Translations under genes and position numbers: made by a program
In this document: in pieces, positions 48,001 through 60,100 of the stretch
Layout: each line of letters starts with the position of its first letter
How positions within the stretch are numbered: position 1 is the stretch's first letter
Notes under the pieces: generated by a model
Told to the model about the DNA's origin: nothing
Seen by the model: the letters and a program-made list of their open reading frames with translations, nothing else
Database searches by the model: none
From: Sipunculus nudus
Taxonomy: Eukaryota; Annelida; Sipuncula; Golfingiida; Sipunculidae
DNA: 64,000 nucleotides
Direction of reading: 5' to 3'
NCBI GenBank assembly: GCA_026874595.1
Contig: CM049313.1
Location: 46,758,159-46,822,158, forward strand

Positions 48001-51000
48001 AAACATTTGAACATGTATTTTGTTGCAAAATGATCATGTGGATCACATTTTGTGGTTGTCGCCACGGTCATTGATTTTTGTGGGACAAGTAAAAATTCAT
48101 GTAGGCCAAGTAAAAGCTATTAGTCACTGGACTCCTTGGCAACCACTTTCAAAAATTATTGTCAAGCCCTGGGCCCAGTTTCAATAAACCGACTTAAGCC
48201 TGTTATTCTGCATTTTTGACTTACGTCATTTTTGTCGAGCTTTAAGTCAGTTTCATTAAAAATAACGTTAGTGACTTAAGTCACCTGGCTGGCTGAAATG
48301 CTAAGCCTGCACCAAGGAGGCTTAACTCTGTGTTTTATGGGTGAATAGCACATTATATCACTTGCACTCGTTGCAGGTGACCATACAGCCATCTGTCGAG
48401 TGTGGTACGGTACTTCACAGGCGACAATGACGTCACGCCACGTGCTGTTTCCCTGAAAGGTGTCCGTAAACCAAAGAATAGATCATGGGGGTTGTTGTTC
48501 GTTTTGTACAGTCAAGTACAGCAATACCACGATGTCCAGACCTTTTTTTAAACTATTCATTTAAAAAGTTCCCAGGAATAACACAGGGTTAATTAAAATT
48601 CCATGTCACTCTTCCACGAAGTGTTTGCGTCCCCATTTCGGTTTTTTAATTCATTATTTCATCAATAGGTGGCATTGAAAAGGGGATTTCCAAGGTTCAG
48701 ACCGACTTAGCAAAATTGCGTTTAGTGAAACTGACTTATCTCGCGGGCCTACGTTAGCCGACTTGGGAGGCGTTTCGGTAAAATTTGACTTAAGCCATAT
48801 GCATTCTTAGAGAAACTGGGCCCTGTGATGGCTTACCCTCTGCTCCTGCATCCACTGTTGAGCCTTCGTCATGGCCTTGGTGAGGCGTGAGAACCGAGGA
48901 TAATGTCCCGTGACACTGAACCAATGTGGGGATGATATAAAGTCAGGCAAAAAGTCCTGAGCACCTGAAACATACCAGAGTACTGATGAGAAATAATGTC
49001 CATTTGTAATAGTTATATAATGTTCATTGGTAATAAATATATGATGTTCATTTGTAATACTATTTTAATGTCGATTTGTAATAGTAATATAATGTCAGTT
49101 ATCAATAATTATATATGTCCAATTGTAATTGTTATAACATGTCCTTTTGTAATAGTAATATACCAGTAATGTCCATTTGTAAAACTATTATAATGTTCAT
49201 AACTTAATTTAAAATATATTATCCTTTACTTATATTAAGATATTTTATATCAAAATACCAATATTATTATTTAATTTATAATATAAACATGCTTCTTGTT
49301 AATTCTTAAGAGTTATGCCTCCTTTAACATCACCTTTCAAACATGTAAATGTGAGCATATGATGTTCATTATATGTGATGAACTCAGACTTAAAACTCAA
49401 TTAGCTGCTACCATCTGTTGGTAATAAATTAAACTAATATATCTCCAATTTGCAGTTTCTGATGTTAAATTATACTGTCATATAATACAATTCAATACAA
49501 TGAAACTGCAGGTGTCATCATTTTATACATATTGCTTTTATAATACAATTGTTTCATAATATAAACAAAGGAATTGGTTATACCGTAATGTCTACATCAG
49601 TTCGTATCCTTCATTTGTTCGCACACTATAAATTTCCTGAATCATATTTTTCTATATTACATATATGAATTCATACACCAACATAATGTGCCGATATTAG
49701 CTATTGCCGGTGACCATCGGCGGTCCGTATGAAAAGTAATTGTAGCTATGATTAAAACGGCTTTGCATGCGGAGATGAATCAAATGTCTACGCTGTTCAC
49801 CTGATAACAACACATCTTTATGTCTTAGTGCGAGGAAGTAACATGATAATTTATCGGAACAATTTTATCAGATTTGCGACTTCATGTATGTAAATAGGAA
49901 AAACTGTCGCTTAACTGATACCGATGGGCCATCTTTGCTTCAGACTTGTTACAGCATGAATGTGATTTGAACAATAAAACTCAAGGTAAAAAATGTGTCT
50001 TAATCGATAATATTTTGTTTACTTAATAATAGAATAAGAAGGATTTGTAAGTGGGACCAAAATCACATTAGCTGATCATATACTAGTAATCCACTTGGGA
50101 CAAACCTCGCACGGACCACTGATCACAGGCATGACCTGGTGCTACAAGACATCAAAGGTTAAATGGAGATTGTCAGAGTGCTTTGAACTGCAGCTACAAA
50201 GGATATACAGCTGTCTTCAAGGGTTTTAATTTGATAAATCCCGGTTATGTCCGTGAAATAATTTATTTTTTTTCCCGCTGTATAAATCTTATTAGAATCT
50301 TCCAAATAAAAACTTCCGCGTAATTCATTGGTTACTGCGGCCATTTGGTTAAAGGCGCATGAACTGCTTTAATGTGAACTATGTGCCCCTGGTTCAAACC
50401 TACCAATTTTTTCCCCCCTTTTATGTTACTCCCCCGTCCCAGTTTAAAAATATGATAAACATATTTTTTTATTTTTTTCTTTCCACTGAAATTACCAAAC
50501 AGGTAAAATAAACAATTTATTGAAATATATAAATAAATCTGCTGAGATTACATATTCACAGCTGTAATAAGTTCACTTGCCGCCAGGTGGAATAAATTTC
50601 ATTAACGCCCCAAGAAAATAACCATTACCATTTTATTAGGGCATATTCTGCAATCCATACAAATAATGTTTGTAAATGAATTAAATGTTGCCATGAAGTA
50701 TTACAAAACAATAGCCCATTTTCTTACCACTAATGATGCTACGCACCGCTGTAGGCCGTGAGAGACCCCTGGCTAATGATGTTTTCCTTTCATGTCCAAA
50801 CTGTGAAACACTTCGTTGCTTGTTTGTTTACCAATAATATATTTGATGTGTAATATTAAGGTGATCAGTGACTCCTGTAAATTTTGTTTGCACCACAGCC
50901 GTGATCAAATAAATTTGTTAACATACTAATGAGGTACAAATTTAACAGTTTGGGGGTAATGAATTACTGAAGTTCTATTGCCGGTAGCTGGATTTTTGAC

Positions 51001-51108
51001 CATCTTTATGATCTTTTGTGCCCGTCTGTGGGTTACGAATGTTAAGTTTGTTAAGGCCAGTAGTACAGGACGTCCCGGTTACCTCCGACCGGCGTGGCTA
51101 AAACCCTG

Positions 51109-51170
<62 letters not shown>

Positions 51171-54100
51171 CCGGTTTATTAAATGCCAGTTACGGGATAA
51201 ACTGGATATCTTTTTCATCACCAGCAGCGCTCACATATATTCCCGAACAAGTGTTAAATAATAATTAACATGGGAGTTGCCGTACATCATCTATTATCGC
51301 CCATCACCGGTTCTCAGGTGTCAAACGATCTTCTCTCCTGCAATTTTCTAATTTTTCATATTTTACATATAATAATTCACACACTGAGAAAAATAATTAT
51401 TTTTTCCTGTACGAATTCAAGTAGACATTATGGTAGTTTGTTAAATCACAAGAGAGAGAAAGAGAGAAAGAGAGAAAGAGAGAGACAAAGAGAGATGAGG
51501 GAAGAAAAGGAAACTGAATGGAGGGGAGGGGACAGAGAAAACCCGCCTACAATCGGCACCTTATTACAGAATTATGATGGTGTAATTTCTATTTACCTAT
51601 ATATTCATTTTCTGGAGCACCGTAAATGAAGAAAATGCGAGTTATGTACAGCACGTGCTTCAAGTACTCATCAGGGAAATATGTGTGATCTGGGTTAACT
51701 TCAGGCCCATCCCACTGTCGCCTTGGTAACCGCAAGGGCACCGTTTCTATGGTTAGAATTTTACCTGCAACCAAACAGGAAAATATTTACAAAAAATACA
51801 ATTAATGAAAATTTATGATAAGTTGAACAGCCAAATGAAAGTGATTGAGACATGAACTTTGACCCATTACCAGTATGCATCCTTGAACTTTGAACTACCA
51901 AAAGTCCTTTATCTAAGACCCTAAGATGAATTTTAAAGGAGTTACTGATATGTATTAAAATATACATCATTTGCTGCCATAATGATATTGTTCACACTAA
52001 AAAGTCTTAATAAGATATGAAATAATGCTGGAAACATAAGGAGGTTAACATGAGAAGCACATCAACTTAATACATTTGTTATTAATATACGCATAGAATA
52101 ATCATGAAATAACAAATTGGTCCCACATGTCATCATTCAATTTTGGTCCTAGACTAATATGACATATTATCACATCAAATAACAGATTATATGACTGGTA
52201 TAATGACAGGCATTTAATAACATATTTGTGATAACACCTGATCTGTTAGGAAGATGGAGACAGATTAATGCTGAATTAGAATTGCTTGAAGTTACAAGGT
52301 TGCAATGACAAGACACATATTCAGTAATTTACCTCTACAAAATTAATTGTCTCATGTAACATAGTAGCCATAAAATTGTATGTCAATTTAGCTAAAACCA
52401 TAATTACACCCGTAGAGTGATAAATGTGTAAACAATCAAAACGGTCACAAAGTATTAAGGATTAATCTTACAAATCTATAATTTTTTTATATTTGTTCAT
52501 AAATTTTCATTATATGATGCTTAAGGAGTATATGAACTGAATTTTCCGATAAAAATAATACAAGTGACCCTAATGTCAGGAAGCTTGCTTGAAAGCTTGA
52601 ACAATAGCCCTAAAGCGCAAAGTTATTGTAGTTTCTGTTTGCAATTATATTAAATTTGAAGGTAAGACCTTGCAGAATTATCATTTATTAGTATTATCAT
52701 GCAAGTTATCATGCAAAATATTTTTAGAGATTTGTATGAGCAATATTTTAGGGTTTTAAGCTTTCTCATCTCATGACAGTTATATAATCCCAAGCCACAT
52801 ACTAATAGTTTGCAGGCCTGATACTGTGGATGTAAGATATCTGAGCTACCTAAACCCCTCTAAACTATGTAGACTGGCCCACTGATAAGCTACCCACATA
52901 TGAGAAAGTAGGCTGTCCTAGGGCAAGGTTCAAAATTGTCAGTTATTCACTGGTGTCTGAAGGATCCAAACATTGGCCCCAGCAATCCATGTCCGGAGCA
53001 GCAATTGGCTAAGTATTTTGAGTGTCAAGGGGCTAAGCATTAAACAACATAAGTTGATATTACAGTATCTGCCAAAATTGTTATAGCTCTTGAATTTTCA
53101 TTTTTAACTAATAAGACTGGCAGTATGTGTGTTTGGCTTAGTAATAACAATTATATTCCTCATTCAGACAGACCTTTTAGCCATTTGGTGATTTTTAAAA
53201 TTCAATTCCTGTGTTGTTTTATATTATCTGTGGTGAAAATCCTACAAGATCACTATAGCATGAATGACTGTGAATAAGTTTAGTCAAAAACGTATAATTC
53301 AAGTGCATGCTTATTACCATCTAATGGGTTTTCGTGTAGATAATTGTTCACAGCTTCATAGGTCTCTGGCCGGTCTTCATAGATCGGGTATTTCCCTGAA
53401 GAATTCACGCAACGAGGAATGACGTTCATGTACCCCACCTCCACCGCTTCATGATTTGTAGATGTCTCTGGAGAGTGACTTTCTCGTTCTCGCAAGTACC
53501 AAATTCTGAAGTAAAATGTTTGAAAGATAAGATGGCTGGTACACAATATATTCTGAATTTGAAAATGTACAGTCATTTTTTTTGTTTTCTTGTTTGTTTC
53601 AATTATAAATAGAATTTTGCTCTCAGAAAGCTCAGACTTCTGCCAAGACAGCTCATTACCTCAATACAGCATTGTCAGAAATGCAGCATTTTCCGTAAAA
53701 AAAAATCCTGAATCCAGATGGTGATCCAGATCAACCCCAAAATTTAATCAATTGTTCCTTGTATCACTGCCAAGCTATCCTAAAAATTTCATCAAAATCT
53801 GTCAATAACTTTTTGAGGAATGTTGCTAACAGATAAACACTGAGACAAATAAACCCCCTTGGTGGAGGTAATAATTATGTGACCAAGTAATTGAGCAAAG
53901 GTAATTAAGAATGTCATTGATGAAAAAGTGTGAAGTGAGTCTGTCATAAAAAGGAAAGTGTAGAAGATGTAATAGGGTAGTTTGGATGGGAGAATGGAAG
54001 GATGAATGGACAGTGTGTTTGAGAAAAAAATATATTCACTGGATTATACACATATTCATGTTCACGCAAAATTCAAGCAAATCATTTCTTATAAAAAAAA

Positions 54101-57100
54101 AAAAAAGATTAATTTCTACTAGGATCACCAAACAGAATTATGTCAGTATTTAGTTACATTCATTTAAGTTTCAAACTTATACAGATGTTTATGTCTTTCC
54201 TGCTGATATCAGGGGTATCATTTTAGGTGGGGAAGGGGGAGTATATCCCCCTGCCAACTTTTTGGCAAGGGGAGGATTGTTGCAATGTAATCATCCCCCA
54301 CCCCACTGTTCACAGAATATAATATTTATATTTTGCAAAAGAAATATATTAATAAAAAGATTGTACATTTTTGTTCCATTTATGTGTTAACTATGAAATA
54401 TTATATCTAAACCTGGTTTAAAACTTAATCTGGAAACATAATACATTATATTCTATAACCTTATAATTAATTGTAATATATTTGAAACGTGATTAAGTAT
54501 ATAGATATTTGAAATGTGTCAGAGACTATTAGTAGGCAGTTTAATTCCTCCCAAGGGCAAATATAAATATTCTGTGGATGTAATTTCCATCTCGTAAATA
54601 CAAAGTTTATTAGTAACATAAGTCTGCTGTCACCACAACTGTTAAAATAAATTAAAAAAAAAAACAAATAAATACCACACCATGTCATACATACATAAAT
54701 GTACATACATATAAGTGTATTTAATTCTACAAAAATAACTATGTATGTAAATATCCATGAAAATAATGAATATTCTTGGGTGTGCAACTAAGCACATACA
54801 TAAACATATTTATATGTAAACTTACATGAACAAACATGTCACAGACACACATTATAAAACTTGAGGTTTCAAGACACTAAATCAAACCATAGTTGAAAAA
54901 CTGATACCATCAATGTAACTTTGGATTCTTTAAAATAAAGGAAAATGTGTTAAAAATATATAACATACAGTCTTATAAGGAATTGATAAACTAGTCATTA
55001 TTAATATGCTAGGCAATAATCATGGAAATTCATGCATTCATTACTGAGATACTGGAGGTTTTGTATCAAAGTTTAACTATTCTAGGGTGCACAAATGAGC
55101 CTCATAGCTTGAAGCTAGGATATATTTTTGTAACAGCATTGGCTCCCTGTATTCCTCACTTGGCTAGTAAACCATTTTGCTGGCAACATGTCCTGATAAT
55201 TATGTAGATTCCTTGTAGTGTAAGTTATGTGTCTCATATCAGGCATTGTTTCCACACAGTCATGAACCTCTTGGATATTCAGTTAGAAGTTTCTATGTTA
55301 ATTGTTTAAGATTTTTCCATGCAAACTGAAGGACAGCAGACAAAGGGTATTCACATTTCTATGTATTTTATGTATGATTTTACCAACTGAATTTTTGTTG
55401 TTGTTTTGTGACATTAAGAGCATTTTTTTTCATGACTCTGACAGTGGAAAGTAAATCTTGTCAAACTTGTACCCGTACCAAAAGAACTAAAGTTTGACAT
55501 TGTAGTTAATGTTCCTTTCAACAGATGTCACTACATGTTCAACACTGCTTCCATTTGACTGATATTGAATGGAAACCGAATCAATATTTTATCAGTTATT
55601 ACACATCCTTGTTAAATCTGTCAGAATAGCAATTTTCATGCATTGTGAATCAAGCAGGTATTATATATTGATTGAAATAATATTAATATCTTTTCCAATC
55701 TATGTAACAGGGTTTCAACATTACAATTTATTTTGAATCATTTAAATCATGGAAAGTTCAATCACAGACCTTCATAAGAAATATTCCATTAATGAACAGC
55801 ATGCAAATAATGGACAAATGCAAAGCATTTCAAAAGAAGAATCTTAAACAGCTCTTATCACCTAACTGGACTTTATAAATTGAAGGTACTCACTTGGAGC
55901 TTTGATTAAAATAGGCCAGAAAATGTGGATATCACCTCACACAGGCTGCTTGTTTTGTTTATATTAAAGTGGTTATAATGTTTGGGCCTGCCAAATTAAT
56001 CAAAACAAATTAAACAAAAGCATCTAGCAGGATGTCAGATAAGCCAGAGCTTTGCAAATGGCATTTTGCATCAAGTGACCTTTCTGCCTAAGCATATATG
56101 CAACCTTAGGTTATATGTTTTATTTTTCCCCGTTTGTCAAAATTGCTGTGTTTACAAACACATTGTTGATAAACAAGTTCATAAGTCCTTCACCGAGGCA
56201 ATATTTACCGGTATGTACTTTTCATAAGCAGAATAACCCTAAGATCATTAATATATACACAGAGGAAGTCAGATATCATAAATTCTTTTTCAAAAGGTAG
56301 GTGAATGGGCATCTTTAACTATACAAGGCTCCATTTAATATAAACACACAGCTACTATGCAAGATCTGTTTGCTCACATCGGTATCTGCAGATCACAGCA
56401 GGTGTGTTTAAATAATGATAGTGTTGTAGGTCTTACGTCTGGTATTGTCTAAAGATCAATTTTACGGGTCTTGATTCTGATCTCAGAGGTCCTGGTGCTG
56501 GTCTCATTGTCAAAGCAAAATGAATGGTTTCTGTCTATTCTGTCCTCAACTTCAGGACAAAGCAAAATTTCAGGTTTTATAATATTATATCATAGAGTGC
56601 ATAAAGTACATGATTTGCTCTCTGTTAAATTTTTTGCTTCCTCTGGAAACAAGAAGTAAAAGGTCTATATATGCTCCTGAGGTAGCAGAAATCTTGCGCT
56701 TCTAAAGAAGCTACTCATTTTCCCACTGCCTGCTTTGACCGTTTATGATGCACTTAAACACCAGGTGGTAGGCCTGTCTGCTGAAAAATTTGCTGATGTG
56801 ACTAGCAGCCAACCAAATGCCAGTCAACAATCACTCCACAGGCATCAGGCTCCGCCAAGAAACTACGTGTGAGGCCATTCTCTCTGAGCCTGTGGCCTGT
56901 TTGAATGGTTGCCATGGCGATGAGCTGTCACTCAAAACGAAATGAACAACATTAGCTCAATGTTTTCCTCGCTTGCAAAAAGGCAGCCTTTCGAGAAACT
57001 GGGAGATATAATTAAACCTGTCAGGGCTGGATAAAAGCAGGGGAATTCAACATGAAAGTATGCCAAGGACAGCATTCAGTTGGGAATCTATCTGCATACA

Positions 57101-60100
57101 CCAAGGACAGCATTCAGTTGGGAATCTATCTGCATACACCAAGGACAGCATTCAGTTGGGAATCTATCTGCAGAGAGAGAATGGTGGTAAGGGAACATGT
57201 AATGTCAGAGTTTACTCACGAATAACTCCTTTTTTTTTAATACAACCAAATCCTCATATTTTGATGAATAACAAAAGATGGTGACAAAATGTTAAACCTT
57301 ATGTACGCTCATAATGCAGCTGCAATACACTGAGGTCATTCCAGACCTCTTCATGTTATCTGACCAACTGAGAGTGTGGTATTACAGTGTGCATCCAACT
57401 CCAAATGTTAAACATGCCATAACTGCTCTCACCTGTCTGATAACACCACGACACCCGCTCTCATTGGTCAGACTCTTGGCACTGTGCCATTAATGGTGTT
57501 ATCGGCCAAATGAGAGTAGCTGTCACATGTTTAAAAATTGGAGCTGGATGCATGATAAGTTGTCACACTCTCAAGCAGCGTTTCAATGAGCGCATATATG
57601 CGTGAAAAATCGCTCATATGATTTTGTAACTGGGGTGTTTCCATGTGTCCTTCAGCGTATATGTGTATATGCATGAAAATAGCCACAGGAGCAATTTTCA
57701 TTTTTTTAGTGGAAGGTCTGCTTGATTCACTGTACAAATATATACATCTGCTAGTTTACGCATATACGCATATACGGGCACATGGAAACAGCCCTTCATT
57801 AGTCTGGTTGTAATTCTTTGCTCTGTGCGCACCCTGGTGTTCATACCCAGAAAATCTTGCCATACAAAGCAGGGGTTACACGAAAAGAGATCTGGGACAA
57901 CTGCAGCCAGTGAATAACCACTGCATGCAGTGAGGATCAAGCTAAGCTACAGCTAAGCATGACGTCAGCCAAGCAAGAACATTGATATTAAGAACAAGAA
58001 TATTACAGAAATGGAAAAGGACAAAGCTGAGCTCAAACAAAAAGCTGCACCCTATAGAACCCAATTAAAAATCAATTTAGAACTCATATTTTCCATTATA
58101 TTCTAGAGCTTCTCAAAGTACAAAACACATTAGAAAGAAAAAAAATAAACACAAGGCCTACAGGCCTAATGCGAACCTGTGAATTGGGAAATACTCCAGG
58201 TATAATGCTTCAATGCTGGACCATTACTTCTCATTTATATGAACAATGCAAGTACTCAAAATTTTGAATAAGAAACAATTACACAAACATCACTGCTGAA
58301 ATTCTGGCATGGGTGCACACAAAACAAAAATGACTGTAGCTGGCACCATCAGTCTTGTATACAACAAAGCTATCAGAGATATATACATATGCCCTATTTC
58401 AGACTGATATATCAAACCCCTCCTGAAAATAAGCAGGGACACACACTGTGCAAAAATTACTGTAGGTGGCACCACCAGTCTTGTATACGACAAAGCTATT
58501 AGATATGTATATATATATATATATATGCCCAAATTCAGGCTGAAATATGAAATTCCTCTGTAGAAATAAGAAGGCACATACCCTGCAAAAGTAATCGTAG
58601 GTGGTGACACCTGTCTTGTGAACGAGAAAGCCATCAAAAACACATGGACAGATCAAAATATCAGGCCAATGCATCAAACTTACCTTGAGTCTGATGCATG
58701 GGGCTGACCAGGCTTAGGTGAGAAAGGCAGTTGCCCCAAGTGAATGTGTCAAAGTTGCTAGCTGGCTCAGGCTACTGCACTGAGTGAACTCATGCCTGCA
58801 CCTGGCTAGACTGAGTGAATTTTTTACCTGTACCTGACGGCACTGAGTGAACTCTTGACCTGTTGCATAATCTGACACAGTTGGCATTCTGCCAAAGCTT
58901 TAAATAGATCCAGGCTGAACTTTGGTGCCAAATCTGATACAGTATGTAGTCTGCCAATGCTATAAATAGAATGCAGCTGCTGCACTGAGTGAACTCTTGA
59001 CCTGTTGCCTAATCTGACACAGTTGGCAGTCTGACAGAGCTATAAATAGATCCAGACTGACCTCTAGCCTGTTGCCAAATCTGAAATAGTAGCCACACCA
59101 TTGCATAAGCTCATCCAGGGGCCCTGCCCTAAGGGGCATGACACCCATGAAGTTATCATATGGTGCCCATGAGGTGTTCACATGTCACCCATGAGGTGAT
59201 CACATGCCTTGTGCTTGGCTGCACTGAATGAACTCTTGACTAATATCTAGCTGCACTGAATGAACTCTTGATCTGTTGCCAAATCTTAGCAGTTTCTCAA
59301 CCTATTTAAAGATACAGACACAATCTTGGCCTGTTGGTAAATCTGTTTACACATACTGAAAGACTTTGGCTAAAATGCTTTTTTTTCAAGCTGACATATT
59401 CATAAACTTATCAAAATATCTAGAATGATAAAAGATGCAGTCCTTTTATTGTTAAAGGTCCAATAATTCTGCCAAAAATCACTCAAATAAACTTGAACAA
59501 AGGCCACCTAAGAATAATTTTTGTTCAATGTTACAGAAGTTATAATTGAAACAATAATTTTGTTGAAGATCAGTTTTGCAGTCCTCAGTTTGAAATAGAC
59601 ATAATAATGGCCATAAGACCAACTTAAGCTTTTCTGATATGATTGAAAGAACCATGTCCTAGGATAATTCTTTTGAAAAATTCAACGATTTAAGTTGACA
59701 GATTCATCAGAAACATTTTAAGCTGAAAGAGGCTAAAATTGTGAGATTTTGCCCATAAAAAACAGGTCAATGTAGGTGGTACCACAAAATCTGCAACTTC
59801 AAATATGAGTCATGTGACCAACATTTGCACAATACTTGGTAATGCTAGCTTCTGTCATTTCTGAGACTACTTTGTCAGTGTGCTTACTTGGCCAAATGTT
59901 TGTTCAAATTCATGTAACGTACTCCACTTAAATTCATCAAATGCAAACCATTTGAACAAACTTGAGAGGGCTTGTCTCTTGGATCATTTCTGTAAAATAT
60001 TGAACAATTTGGCTGGACCTTATACATGAAGAAGACTTTTAAAAGTTTTTTCAGCTTTTTCACTATAAAATCTAAGTAAATGCAAATAGCAAAAAAAAAT

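Noticed and set aside
47433-48074. Four overlapping forward frames
   Set aside because: They are the three frames of an 18-bp repeat and simply re-read the same array.
50159-50344. 61-codon minus frame MAAVTNELRGSF with good start context
   Set aside because: No domain, no splice evidence, and it lies inside an intron of a same-strand gene.
58684-58712. Possible 29-nt exon of the minus-strand CaaX gene (CCTAAG acceptor, GTAAGT donor)
   Set aside because: Splice signals look fair, but including it breaks the phase between exons A and B, while A joins B directly in frame.
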